From Bacillus andreraoultii (GTDB lineage Bacteria > Bacillota > Bacilli > Bacillales > Caldibacillaceae): 64,000 nucleotides of DNA. The notes below the pieces were generated by a model. That model worked only from the letters and a program-made list of their open reading frames with translations, had not been told where the DNA came from and did no database searches. The DNA is taken from the NCBI RefSeq assembly GCF_001244735.1, contig NZ_LN868937.1, forward strand, positions 1,516,311 through 1,580,310, given 5' to 3'. This document shows, one piece after another, positions 1-9,236 of the stretch (the stretch's first letter is position 1; each line of letters starts with the position of its first letter). The position numbers were made by a program, and so were the translations under genes.

Positions 1-1
1 C

Positions 2-484
2 ATTGATTTATTTCCTAACGTGGAAAGCCGTATATATCCAGTCGGTCGATTAGACTACGATACTTCAGGATTATTATTAATGACAAACGATGGTGAATTT
101 GCAAATCTTATAACCCATCCTAAATATCAAATTGATAAAACGTACGTAGCAAAAGTAAAAGGAATTCCAACAAGAGAGGATCTAAAGAAGTTACAGCGTG
201 GTGTTAAGTTGGAAGATGGGCTAACCGAACCAGCACAAGTGAAATTTTTATCGGGTGATCGAAAAAAAGGAACCGCGATTATTGAGATTACGATTCATGA
301 AGGGAAAAATCGACAAGTTCGTCGTATGTTTGAACATATAGGTTACCCTGTAATGAAATTAAAACGGGAACGGCTTGCATTTTTAACATTACAAGGACTT
401 AATGCTGGAGAACATAGACCGCTTACGCCACATGAAATAAAAAGATTACTTGCACTTGCAAATAATGGCTCGGCAAATTTATAA
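2..484 (+). CDS. rluB: 23S rRNA pseudouridine synthase RluB, C-terminal part
   Basis: Partial gene; the reading frame is open to the left edge, so the true start lies outside the window. The visible 160 residues hold the RsuA/RluB-family catalytic motif GRLDYDTSGLLL, whose Asp is the catalytic residue, followed by the family's NRQVRRM motif near the C-terminus. Family members convert a specific uridine of 23S rRNA helix 89 to pseudouridine. In B. subtilis rluB sits directly upstream of resA, as here. The N-terminal S4 RNA-binding domain is presumed to be off-window. An apparent GTG start at position 20 is inside the catalytic domain and is not the real start. Confidence 0.93.
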   Translation: MDLFPNVESRIYPVGRLDYDTSGLLLMTNDGEFANLITHPKYQIDKTYVAKVKGIPTREDLKKLQRGVKLEDGLTEPAQVKFLSGDRKKGTAIIEITIHEGKNRQVRRMFEHIGYPVMKLKRERLAFLTLQGLNAGEHRPLTPHEIKRLLALANNGSANL

Positions 485-490
485 GAATCA

Positions 491-523
491 ACCAGCTGCA
501 TGATAATCGTGCGGCTGGTAAAA
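491..523 (+). terminator. Hairpin after rluB, possible terminator
   Basis: A 10-bp stem (ACCAGCTGCA with TGCGGCTGGT, one G-U pair) and 9-nt loop lies 6 bp after the rluB stop. It is followed by a run of A rather than T, so termination on the plus strand is uncertain. Confidence 0.4.
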
Positions 524-620
524 ACCATTTACATAATAGCACGATAAAATAACAGAAAAATTGAGGAAATTTAAACAGTTTTATTACTGAAAAAACATAA
601 ATAATCGTGGGGGGGTACAA

Positions 621-1148
621 GTGAATAAGAAAAGAAGACTCGTTCTTAGAACAGTAATTCTAATCGTGTTAGCCGCTGCAATTATATTTACTTTATATGC
701 AAATTTTACAAAGAATGATAGAAAAATAGCTACAGTTGGTGAACAAGCCCCTGATTTTGTACTAGAGGACTTGGATGGGCGCAAATACCGATTATCTGAT
801 TTCAAAGGAAAAGGTGTCTTTTTAAACTTTTGGGGAACATTTTGTGATCCTTGTAAAAGAGAAATGCCTTATATGGATAATCAATATAAGAAATTTAAAG
901 ATCAAGGTGTAGAAATTATTGCTGTAAATGTTGGAGAAACTGATTTGGCAATTGAAACCTTTGCTAATCAATATAACTTATCGTTTCCGATCGTCGTAGA
1001 TAATGGTGAAGTTCAAAAAGCATACGGTATTTACCCTTTACCGGCGACTTTTTTAATTAGTCCTGAAGGAAAAGTTGTTGATTATATCGAACAATCATTA
1101 ACAGAGGATATGATTGCGGATTACATGAATCAAATAAAACCAGAGTAG
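621..1148 (+). CDS. resA: Thiol-disulfide oxidoreductase ResA (cytochrome c maturation)
   Basis: Membrane-anchored thioredoxin-fold protein of 175 aa. It has an N-terminal signal anchor (about residues 9-27) and a redox-active CDPC motif at residues 75-78 inside WGTFCDPCKREMP. ResA reduces the CXXCH cysteines of apocytochrome c on the outside of the membrane so that heme can be attached by ResBC. B. subtilis ResA has CEPC; Asp for Glu is a conservative change. The start is GTG at 621 behind a G-rich ribosome binding site (GGGGGGG, 609-615). First gene of a resABC cluster; resB follows after 10 bp. Confidence 0.95.
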   Translation: MNKKRRLVLRTVILIVLAAAIIFTLYANFTKNDRKIATVGEQAPDFVLEDLDGRKYRLSDFKGKGVFLNFWGTFCDPCKREMPYMDNQYKKFKDQGVEIIAVNVGETDLAIETFANQYNLSFPIVVDNGEVQKAYGIYPLPATFLISPEGKVVDYIEQSLTEDMIADYMNQIKPE

Positions 1149-1158
1149 GGGGATGGTC

Positions 1159-2811
1159 ATGGAAAAAGTAAAATGTGATTGTGGACATGTAAACCCCCAT
1201 GGAACGATTCTTTGTGAAGCATGTGGGAAAGTTTTAGTTGAAGAAAATAAGAAAAATAGACTACTAGATATGCGTTATGAAGGAAGTGCAAGAAGATCAC
1301 AAACATATAAAAAAACGATAATTGATAAAATATGGAATTTCTTTTCTTCAGTAAAAGTTGGTGTTGCCTTAATTATCATTACACTCATCGCTTCAATCAT
1401 TGGAACAATTTTACCACAAGAAGGAAATATTTCAATACAGGGCGCAATAAGCGACTATTACGAGGAACATTATGGTGCTTTTGGAAAGATATACTATCTG
1501 CTTGGTTTTCATCATTTATATAGTTCTTGGTGGTATTTATTATTAATTGCTTCAATTGGAGCATCACTAGTTATTTGTAGTCTTGATCGTGTTATCCCGT
1601 TGTATAAAGCATTGAAAAATCAAAGGGTTACCCGAAATGTTAACTTTTTGAATCGACAACGGCTTTATAATAACAGTGAAATAAAGTTAACAGACAACGA
1701 TTTACAAATATTCAAGAAACATTTAAAAAAAAAGCACTATAAAATACGGGAAGAAAATGGAAACATACTGGCGGAGAAAGCAAGATTCTCAAGATGGGGT
1801 CCTTATATTAATCATATTGGATTAATTATTTTTCTAGCTGGCGCGATGCTTCGATTTGTTCCTGGCTTGTATGTCAATGAAGCGTTATGGATAAAAGAAG
1901 GAGAGACATTAGTAATTCCGGGAACAGATAAGGAATATTATTTAACTAATCATCAATTTATTATGGAAGTTTATGATGAATCAGACGGGGAAGTATTCAA
2001 AGCGGCGTTAAAGGAAAAAGGTGGAGTTGTAAAAAATTACCAGTCTAACGTGACACTTTATAAAGCAGAGGCATCATTACCTGGTGAAGAACCAGAGTTG
2101 AATAAGGTAAAAGATTATGAGATTAAAGTTAATAAACCGTTGAAGTTTGATCAGTTTTCCCTTTATCAATCAAGTTATCAATTAAATGAAATGACAAAAA
2201 TGACGTTTACTTTAATGAATAAAAAAACAGGTGAACAATTTGGTGATGTGACGATTGATTTAGAAGAGCCGAAGAAGATTTATCATTTATCAGACGGCTA
2301 TACTGTTGAGTTATTAAGCTATTTTCCAGATTTTGAGATTAGTGATGGTGTTCCAAAAACAAAATCAAGTAAACCGTTAAATCCAGCTTTTGCTTTTAAA
2401 ATGATTACCCCTGATAGGCCAGAAGGGGAAGTGAGTTTTGCAGCCATTCAACAAACGATTGAGCCGATGGGTGAAAATGAGTATAAAATGTCTTTTAAAA
2501 ATGTAGATACAGTAAATTATTCAGGGATAACCGTTAGAAAAGATTTAACATTACCTTTCATTGCTTTAGGTGGAGCTATATTTTTGATAGGGGTTGCACA
2601 AGGTTCATTCTGGTATCATCGAAGAATATGGTTAAAACAAGAAGAGGGTCTATTACACATTGCAGGACATACGAATAAAAACTGGTACGGCTTTTTGAAG
2701 GAAATTGAAAAAATTGTAAGCGGTACAAATATACCGATACCAATTGATCAAACAGCCGAGAGAGAGACAAAGGATGGAAACATTGGACAAGGGGTGGATG
2801 TAAATGGTTGA
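1159..2811 (+). CDS. resB: Cytochrome c biogenesis protein ResB (Ccs1-type)
   Basis: System II cytochrome c synthase component of about 550 aa. With ResC it delivers and ligates heme to apocytochromes. A cytoplasmic N-terminus carries a zinc-ribbon-like CxC-x10-CxxC cluster (C6, C8, C19, C22). Hydrophobic segments follow near residues 58-77, 123-143 and 220-238, then a large extracytoplasmic domain and a last membrane segment near 470-488. An in-frame ATG at 1153 touches the TAGGGGG ribosome binding site, so ATG 1159 is the better-spaced start. The 3' end overlaps resC by 8 bp, which suggests translational coupling. Confidence 0.93.
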   Translation: MEKVKCDCGHVNPHGTILCEACGKVLVEENKKNRLLDMRYEGSARRSQTYKKTIIDKIWNFFSSVKVGVALIIITLIASIIGTILPQEGNISIQGAISDYYEEHYGAFGKIYYLLGFHHLYSSWWYLLLIASIGASLVICSLDRVIPLYKALKNQRVTRNVNFLNRQRLYNNSEIKLTDNDLQIFKKHLKKKHYKIREENGNILAEKARFSRWGPYINHIGLIIFLAGAMLRFVPGLYVNEALWIKEGETLVIPGTDKEYYLTNHQFIMEVYDESDGEVFKAALKEKGGVVKNYQSNVTLYKAEASLPGEEPELNKVKDYEIKVNKPLKFDQFSLYQSSYQLNEMTKMTFTLMNKKTGEQFGDVTIDLEEPKKIYHLSDGYTVELLSYFPDFEISDGVPKTKSSKPLNPAFAFKMITPDRPEGEVSFAAIQQTIEPMGENEYKMSFKNVDTVNYSGITVRKDLTLPFIALGGAIFLIGVAQGSFWYHRRIWLKQEEGLLHIAGHTNKNWYGFLKEIEKIVSGTNIPIPIDQTAERETKDGNIGQGVDVNG

Positions 2812-3994
2812 GCTAAGCAGTAAGTTATTGTTCCTGTCATTTATTTTATATTTAGTAGCCATTTTATTTTTTGGTGGTGCAATTCGGCAAAAAAAAGGGT
2901 TAGAAGGGAGTCCGTATAACAATAAACCTGTACGCAGTGGAACAATAGCAATGGCATTAACAGGCTTAGGCTTTATTTCACAAATTGGTTATTTTATAAC
3001 GAGATGGATTGCTGGTGGTCATGCTCCGGTAAGTAATATGTTTGAGTTTTCCACCTTTTTTAGCATTATGATGGTTGGTGCGTTCATTATTATTTATTTC
3101 ATCTACCGCTCAGCGACCCTTGGGTTATTTACTTTGCCTATTGTTTTAATCATTATTGCTTACGGTAGTATGTTTACAAAAGACATTACACCATTAATTC
3201 CTCCTTTACAAAGTTACTGGTTGCCAATACATGTTATGACAACTGCAGCTGGTCAAGCAATTCTTTCTATTAGCTTTATTGCTGGATTAATTTATCTAAT
3301 TAAATATATAGATAAATTTAATAGTCCTATAAAAGGCTTTTTTCTTGAAACAATCTTATATTTTATCCATATTGTTCTCGGCTACATTATCGTTACATCA
3401 ATCTTCTCGATACTTAAGTATCAAGCAAGTTTTGAATGGGTTAATAAAGAAGGAAAGATTGTTACTTCTATTTATAAACTTCCCGCAATTTTTGGATTAA
3501 ACGAATGGCAACTGTTATCACCAGGAAAGATGGAGCCATTAGTAGAATTGCCCGCTATTTTTGATGCTCAAAAGTTTAACACAGTATTGTGGTCTTTTAT
3601 TGCAGGTTCTTTTTTTTATATTTTAATACGATTACTTGTAAGAAAACGAACTTCACAACTATTACAACCATTTGTAAATAAAATTAATGGTGATTTTCTC
3701 GATGAAATTAGCTATCGTTCGGTATTAATTGGCTTCCCTATTTTTACACTTGGAGGATTAGTGTTTGCAATGATATGGGCGCAAATTGCTTGGACCCGTT
3801 TTTGGGCTTGGGATCCGAAAGAAGTGTGGGCATTAATCACTTGGTTGTTTTATGCGGCATTTCTACATTTACGGTTATCACGAGGGTGGCATGGTGAAAA
3901 ATCAGCTTGGCTCGCTGTTATTGGTTTCGGTATTATTATGTTTAACTTTGTTTTCGTTAACTTGATTATTGCTGGTCTACACGCATATGTGTGA
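2804..3994 (+). CDS. resC: Cytochrome c biogenesis protein ResC (CcsA/CcsB heme-handling family)
   Basis: Polytopic membrane protein of 396 aa with about eight hydrophobic segments. The tryptophan-rich WWD heme-handling motif FWAWDPKEVWALITW is near residues 330-345, with conserved His residues in the flanking membrane segments. Together with ResB it forms the system II heme export and ligation complex. It overlaps resB by 8 bp and is followed by a terminator, so resABC ends here. In B. subtilis resDE can be co-transcribed with resABC; here a 265-bp gap with a terminator separates them. Confidence 0.94.
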   Translation: MVELSSKLLFLSFILYLVAILFFGGAIRQKKGLEGSPYNNKPVRSGTIAMALTGLGFISQIGYFITRWIAGGHAPVSNMFEFSTFFSIMMVGAFIIIYFIYRSATLGLFTLPIVLIIIAYGSMFTKDITPLIPPLQSYWLPIHVMTTAAGQAILSISFIAGLIYLIKYIDKFNSPIKGFFLETILYFIHIVLGYIIVTSIFSILKYQASFEWVNKEGKIVTSIYKLPAIFGLNEWQLLSPGKMEPLVELPAIFDAQKFNTVLWSFIAGSFFYILIRLLVRKRTSQLLQPFVNKINGDFLDEISYRSVLIGFPIFTLGGLVFAMIWAQIAWTRFWAWDPKEVWALITWLFYAAFLHLRLSRGWHGEKSAWLAVIGFGIIMFNFVFVNLIIAGLHAYV

Positions 3995-4112
3995 GCGTTT
4001 TATTACTATTTCGTGAGCATAATGAGAATAAATTTTATTAATATAGTAAAATACTTGTAGCAACTTAATGAATAATTCCTTTTGTATGTTACATATTAGT
4101 CAAATTTCAAAC

Positions 4113-4145
4113 GTCTCCATTTGCTGTTTTTGGAGACTTTTTCTA
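4113..4145 (+). terminator. Intrinsic terminator after resC
   Basis: A 7-bp perfect stem (GTCTCCA at 4113-4119, TGGAGAC at 4131-4137) is followed by a T run at 4138-4142. Confidence 0.8.
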
Positions 4146-4259
4146 TTGAAACATATATACTATGATTATCAAGATATTTTTTAGAAACGATTTTATTGTC
4201 CCGTATATATAGAAAAATGTTGTCGATTTTTGTACAATATTTTTAAGGAGGTAAGTCCC

Positions 4260-4976
4260 ATGGAACAAGACGTAAAAATATTAATTGTTGATGATGAAGA
4301 ACGAATTAGAAGATTGTTGAAAATGTATTTAGAGAGAGAAAATTATATAATTGATGAGGCACAAGAAGGAAATGAAGCATTAGAAAAGGCACTTCAAAAT
4401 GATTATGACTTAATTATACTTGACCTGATGTTACCAGGTAAAGACGGGATTGATGTGTGTCGTGAAATCCGTGATAAGAAGGCAACACCAGTTATCATGT
4501 TAACAGCTAAAGGTGAGGAAGCGAATCGTGTACAAGGATTTGAAGTTGGCACGGATGATTATATCGTCAAACCATTTAGTCCAAGAGAGGTTGTTTTACG
4601 TGTGAAAGCGTTATTAAGAAGGTCGAGTACAACTGGTTTTCTACAGACCGATACAACTGCAAAAAACATCCTTGTTTTTCCACATTTAACCATTGATCAT
4701 GACGCCCACAGAGTTGTGGCTGAAGGGAAAGAAGTTAGTTTAACACCTAAAGAATATGATTTATTATATTTCTTAGCAAAAACACCTGACAAAGTGTTTG
4801 ATCGCGAACATTTATTAAAAGAAGTATGGCATTATGAATTTTTTGGTGATTTACGTACCGTTGATACACATGTGAAAAGATTAAGGGAAAAATTAAGTAA
4901 AGTTTCTGAGGAAGCGGCAAAAATGATTGTTACTGTCTGGGGAGTAGGGTATAAATTTGAGGTTGTTCATGAATGA
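4260..4976 (+). CDS. resD: Response regulator ResD
   Basis: OmpR/PhoB-family response regulator of 238 aa. The receiver domain (about residues 5-120) has the acidic pair in VDDEE, the phospho-acceptor Asp in LILDLMLPGKDG, and a Lys in DDYIVKPF. A winged-helix DNA-binding domain fills about 140-235. ResD activates respiratory and anaerobic genes in Bacillus. ATG 4260 is chosen because AAGGAGG (4245-4251) sits 8 bp before it; an in-frame TTG at 4230 has no such site. The stop overlaps the resE start (ATGA). Confidence 0.95.
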   Translation: MEQDVKILIVDDEERIRRLLKMYLERENYIIDEAQEGNEALEKALQNDYDLIILDLMLPGKDGIDVCREIRDKKATPVIMLTAKGEEANRVQGFEVGTDDYIVKPFSPREVVLRVKALLRRSSTTGFLQTDTTAKNILVFPHLTIDHDAHRVVAEGKEVSLTPKEYDLLYFLAKTPDKVFDREHLLKEVWHYEFFGDLRTVDTHVKRLREKLSKVSEEAAKMIVTVWGVGYKFEVVHE

Positions 4977-6733
4977 AATGGAACAGTGTCGTTGGGAAAT
5001 TATGGGCAACAATCCTATTACTTGTCGCAGTCGTTCTCGTTGTTTTGTCCTTACTGGGTTTACAGTTTTTTAATAGCTTAATTGTTGAAAGAGCTACCGA
5101 TTCGTTGACAAATACAGCATCTAAAATTGCTGTGAACTTAGAGCGGCATGATGATTTAGAATTTGGCCTTGAAGTTGCGTGGGAATTGCTTGACGATGTA
5201 ACAGAGGCTATTATTATCACTGACGAAAATCATGTTTACTATTCGAATGAAGATGATAAGAAACGGTTTCCTGTTACTTATTTTTACAATGATAAACAAT
5301 TTAATACAGTATTTTCTAAAAATCAAAGTGTAAAAAAGGAAATTAATACTCCGGCCAATCATGATGAAAATGATCAAGTTTTAATGGTAGGTGTTCCATT
5401 AGATAAATATTCGAATAAAAATGGTGCAGTGTTTATTTACCAGTCATTAGATGTAATGAATGATACGATAAAGGCAACAAATGAAATAATTTCTTGGTCT
5501 GCCATTATTGCATTTATATTGACGACCGTTTTTGCATTCTTCCTATCTTCCAGGATTGCTGCCCCTTTAAGAAAGATGCGAGAATCGGCTGCAGAGGTAG
5601 CGAAAGGGAAATTTGATGTAAAGGTTCCTATTTTAACGCATGATGAAATTGGTGAATTAGCGGTAACTTTTAACCAAATGCGGAAACAATTAAAAATTAA
5701 TATGACTGCACTAAAACAAGAGAAGGAACAGCTTTCGAATATTTTAAGTAGCATGGCAGATGGTGTGATTACATTTGATAAAGATGGGGTTATTTATTTA
5801 ACGAATCCGCCAGCAGAAAAACTGTTAAAGGCTTGGAAGAAAGAACGGGGTGCAAATACGGATGAGGAAATCCCGTTAAAATTAAAAGATTTAATCAATC
5901 ATGCTGTTACAGAAGGTAATAAGCAAATTGGTGAGATTGATTTTCAAGATAAATATTGGACTGTTATTGTGACGCCACAATTCGATGAACAGTCAATAAG
6001 AGGCGCTGTTGCTGTTTTACGCGATATGACCGAGGAACGAAAACTAGACAAGCTTCGAGAAGATTTCATCGCGAATGTTTCCCATGAACTTCGAACACCA
6101 ATCTCGATGCTTCAAGGTTATAGTGAAGCTTTACTGGATGATATTGCATCAAGTGAACAAGAAAGAAAAGAAATTGCTACAGTTATTAACGAAGAATCAT
6201 TGCGAATGGGAAGACTTGTTAATGAACTATTAGATTTAGCTAGGCTAGAATCCGGTCAAATGAGGCTTTATACAGAAAATGTCGAAATCAAACCATATAT
6301 TGAAAGAATTGCAAAAAAGTTCACAGGAATTGCAAAGGAAAATAAAGTAGTACTTCAAGCACAAATAGAAACGAAATACGACGATTATATTTTTGATCCA
6401 GATCGAATTGAACAAGTATTAACAAATTTAGTTGATAATGCAATACGACATACAGAAGAAAATGGGGCTGTTTATATAAGCGCAAATTCGGTTGATAAGG
6501 GGCTACAAATTTCAGTTACAGATACCGGAACCGGAATTCCTGCTGAAGACCTTCCGTTTGTATTCGAAAGATTTTATAAAGCTGATAAAGCGCGAACGAG
6601 GGGAAGATCAGGTACTGGTTTAGGGTTGGCTATTGCTAAAAATATTATTGATGCTCATCACGGTACAATTGAGGTTCTGAGTGATATTGGACAAGGAACG
6701 ACCTTTGTTTTTGTTTTACCTGATGAAAGATGA
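4973..6733 (+). CDS. resE: Sensor histidine kinase ResE
   Basis: Membrane histidine kinase of 586 aa and cognate partner of ResD. In order: TM1 (about 8-30), an extracytoplasmic domain, TM2 (about 173-192), HAMP (about 193-245), PAS (about 250-355), a HisKA domain with phospho-acceptor His371 in NVSHELRTP, and a HATPase domain with N box NLVDNAIRHT, G1 box DTGTGIP and G2 box GTGLGLAIAKN. All catalytic motifs are intact. The start overlaps the resD stop by 4 bp, so the pair is translationally coupled. The family senses redox or oxygen-limitation signals; the signal cannot be read from sequence. Confidence 0.95.
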   Translation: MKWNSVVGKLWATILLLVAVVLVVLSLLGLQFFNSLIVERATDSLTNTASKIAVNLERHDDLEFGLEVAWELLDDVTEAIIITDENHVYYSNEDDKKRFPVTYFYNDKQFNTVFSKNQSVKKEINTPANHDENDQVLMVGVPLDKYSNKNGAVFIYQSLDVMNDTIKATNEIISWSAIIAFILTTVFAFFLSSRIAAPLRKMRESAAEVAKGKFDVKVPILTHDEIGELAVTFNQMRKQLKINMTALKQEKEQLSNILSSMADGVITFDKDGVIYLTNPPAEKLLKAWKKERGANTDEEIPLKLKDLINHAVTEGNKQIGEIDFQDKYWTVIVTPQFDEQSIRGAVAVLRDMTEERKLDKLREDFIANVSHELRTPISMLQGYSEALLDDIASSEQERKEIATVINEESLRMGRLVNELLDLARLESGQMRLYTENVEIKPYIERIAKKFTGIAKENKVVLQAQIETKYDDYIFDPDRIEQVLTNLVDNAIRHTEENGAVYISANSVDKGLQISVTDTGTGIPAEDLPFVFERFYKADKARTRGRSGTGLGLAIAKNIIDAHHGTIEVLSDIGQGTTFVFVLPDER

Positions 6734-6815
6734 ATAATTATGTAATATTTTGGCGAGAAATCTTGTTTCATACGGAACAATATAAAATAGTTAACAATTT
6801 AAAATGAGTTTTTTC

Positions 6816-6841
6816 AAAGATCCTTATTGGGTCTTTTTTTT
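6816..6841 (+). terminator. Intrinsic terminator after resE
   Basis: A short stem (AGATCC/GGGTCT, one G-U pair) with a 5-nt loop is followed by eight T residues. Confidence 0.75.
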
Positions 6842-6979
6842 AATTTGTTGAATAAAATATGGGAGAAGTTACATAATATTGTAATGTCTTTTAAATGTCA
6901 TTTTTTGGACAAGCAGGGTACTCGAATAATTTAATAAAAAAATAGGAATCAGTAAGAACTATTTTCAAGGAGGAAAACA

Positions 6980-7711
6980 ATGGTTGAATATATAAAAAGA
7001 CTGCTGCTTGGAATCGTTATGGTGATTATTATTACCTTCTTAATTATTGGGAGTAAACAATCAATCGCTAAAGCAGAAGGACTTGAAAAAGGGGGGGAAG
7101 GCTGGATTTGGCCAGCAAATGGTGTAATTACTGATACTTATGGTACAAGAGGTGGACAACATAAAGGTATTGATATAGCTGAAGTTATTGGAACACCAGT
7201 TTATTCCGTTGATAATGGACAAGTTACGAAATCGTATTATTCCGATACATATGGAAATGTCGTTTTTATTAAACATAAAGTTGGTTATGAAACTGTTTAT
7301 GCACATTTATCTGATCGGAAAGTTCAAGAAGGTCAACACGTAAAAAAAGGGGAAATCATTGGTTTGATGGGGAATACTGGTGAATCATCGGGTCCCCATT
7401 TGCATTTTGAAATACATAAAAATGAGTGGACAATTACAAAAGAAAATTCCCTTGATCCAACGCGACTTTTTGGGATGGGTGATGTCGGTCAATATGTACA
7501 AGCAGGAACAAGTAATGGTAAAGATGTGGAAGTGACAAAAGAAATTGATATGGAACAAGGCAAACGTAACCATACTGTTAAACGCGGAGATACATTATGG
7601 GATATTGCAAACAAATATGAAACAACTGTAACAAAAATTAAAGAGTGGAATGGTTTAAAAAGTGAAAGAATCATTCCCGGGCAAGAAATTACAATTAAAC
7701 AAATCAACTGA
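6980..7711 (+). CDS. Exported M23-family metallopeptidase with C-terminal LysM domain
   Basis: Predicted secreted or membrane-anchored cell-wall protein of 243 aa. A hydrophobic N-terminal segment (about 8-25) is followed by an M23 (lysostaphin/LytM) domain, about residues 45-165. The domain has the zinc-site motifs HKGID and HLHFE and the upstream H in YAHLSD. A LysM peptidoglycan-binding domain is at about 194-241 (HTVKRGDTLWDIA). The motif set predicts an active endopeptidase. It has its own AAGGAGG site (6967-6973) and lies between two terminators, so it is likely monocistronic. In B. subtilis the position after resE is held by sigX-rsiX, which are absent here. The closest SpoIIQ/YebA-type role is not decidable. 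Confidence 0.85.
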   Translation: MVEYIKRLLLGIVMVIIITFLIIGSKQSIAKAEGLEKGGEGWIWPANGVITDTYGTRGGQHKGIDIAEVIGTPVYSVDNGQVTKSYYSDTYGNVVFIKHKVGYETVYAHLSDRKVQEGQHVKKGEIIGLMGNTGESSGPHLHFEIHKNEWTITKENSLDPTRLFGMGDVGQYVQAGTSNGKDVEVTKEIDMEQGKRNHTVKRGDTLWDIANKYETTVTKIKEWNGLKSERIIPGQEITIKQIN

Positions 7712-7809
7712 AGTCAATCGTTTAAGCATTCATTTTGATTAGATAACAATTAAATCGCTTTACATATGAGGAGATATATTGTATATTATTAAAAAATACA
7801 TTTAGATTC

Positions 7810-7936
7810 ATCTTCGGGGCAGGGTGAAAATCCCGACCGGCGGTAATAAGGTAAAACCTTTAGCCCGCGAGTCTATTTATTAGACAGGATTTGGTGAGAT
7901 TCCAAAGCCGACAGTACAGTCTGGATGGGAGAAGAT
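7810..7936 (+). promoter_or_regulatory. FMN riboswitch (RFN element) upstream of ribU
   Basis: The leader contains the hallmark FMN aptamer segments in order: GGGGCAGGGTGAAAATCCC, GACCGGCGGTAATAAG, AGCCCGCGAG, GATTTGGTGAGATTCC, AAAGCCGACAGT and GGATGGGAGAAGAT. The closing P1 helix pairs ATCTTC (7810-7815) with GAAGAT (7931-7936). A strong terminator lies 65 bp downstream, before the ribU start, so FMN is expected to cause premature termination. Confidence 0.96.
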
Positions 7937-8001
7937 GGAGGTTTCGATTCGTTCTGTAATTATTATTCTGAACGTTTATTTATGATACCTTCAGATATTG
8001 C

Positions 8002-8030
8002 CCCCGGGGAAATTTGTCCTCGGGGTTTTA
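8002..8030 (+). terminator. Riboswitch-controlled terminator in the ribU leader
   Basis: An 8-bp GC-rich stem (CCCCGGGG at 8002-8009, CCTCGGGG at 8018-8025, one G-U pair) and 8-nt loop is followed by TTTTA. It lies between the FMN aptamer and the ribU start, the usual place for the expression platform. Confidence 0.85.
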
Positions 8031-8099
8031 TATTTTGCAGGAATCGAAGCTGATTCTTCTTCTTTCTTTGTGGTGAATCACAAAAAAGGAGAGGTAGAA

Positions 8100-8669
8100 A
8101 TGAAAAAATATGAAGTTAAATCGTTTGTGGCAATTGGTATGCTAAGTGGGGTCGCTTATGTACTTATGTTGTTAAATTTCCCATTACCCGTGTTTCCTAC
8201 GTGGTTAAAAATTGATTTTAGTGATATCCCTGCATTAATTGCAGCGATGATTATGGGGCCGCTTGCTGGTGTAATAGTTGAGTTGTTAAAAAATATTTTA
8301 GATTTATTATCGACAGGTAGTGAAACAGGTGTTCCAGTTGGTCATATTGCTAATTTTGTAACGGGTATTTGTTTTATTCTTCCCACTTATTATATTTATA
8401 TAAAATTAAAAACGAAAAAAGGTTTAACTCTTGCATTAGGTGCTGCAAGTGTTATTACTGCAGTAGTAATGAGTGTTTTAAACTACTTAGTCTTTTTACC
8501 AATGTATGGATATTTTCTTGATTTCCATTTAAAGAATGAAGTAATCGTACGGTTTATTTTCCCATTTAACTTGCTAAAGGGAATATTATTATCTATTGTA
8601 TTTTATGGTTTATTTTTAAAAATGCAACATTGGATTCAAAAACAAAATACGTTATTTAGAAGAATATAA
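8100..8669 (+). CDS. ribU: Riboflavin transporter RibU (ECF S component)
   Basis: Substrate-binding membrane subunit of an energy-coupling-factor transporter for riboflavin; 189 aa with about six hydrophobic segments. The length and N-terminal region match B. subtilis RibU (about 190 aa). The FMN riboswitch directly upstream supports the substrate. ATG 8100 has GGAGAGG 5 bp upstream. An in-frame extension back to 7998 would run through the leader terminator and is rejected. The ECF A/A'/T subunits are not in the window. Confidence 0.94.
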   Translation: MKKYEVKSFVAIGMLSGVAYVLMLLNFPLPVFPTWLKIDFSDIPALIAAMIMGPLAGVIVELLKNILDLLSTGSETGVPVGHIANFVTGICFILPTYYIYIKLKTKKGLTLALGAASVITAVVMSVLNYLVFLPMYGYFLDFHLKNEVIVRFIFPFNLLKGILLSIVFYGLFLKMQHWIQKQNTLFRRI

Positions 8670-8686
8670 CCGATTAAAGATAAGAA

Positions 8687-8720
8687 AAGGGCCGAGACTC
8701 ATTTGAGTGTCAGCCCTTTA
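8687..8720. terminator. Bidirectional terminator between ribU and fer
   Basis: AAAGGGC (8687-8693) pairs with GCCCTTT (8714-8720), with further inner pairing. The genes converge here and the hairpin has A before it and T after it, so it can serve both. Confidence 0.8.
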
Positions 8721-8732
8721 CTATATAATAGA

Positions 8733-8999
<267 letters not shown>

Positions 9000-9236
9000 T
9001 CAATGTTGTCATAATATGCGGCAATTGTAACCCAAGAATAGGACAACATTTTAATTGTAAATCTCTATATAATACTTTTCAATAGAAATAACATGAAAAT
9101 ACACAACAAATGTTATTTCGTGACAATTTTATGGCATATTTCGACAAAGAAATGATTGCTTATAATAATGATGTTGATATCGGGTCAAAGTCCTCATGTA
9201 CGAAAAATCGTGTTAAAATAAAAGGTGGTGAGATGA

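Noticed and set aside
7998..8099. N-terminal extension of RibU
   Set aside because: The frame runs through the riboswitch terminator and has no ribosome binding site; ATG 8100 has one.
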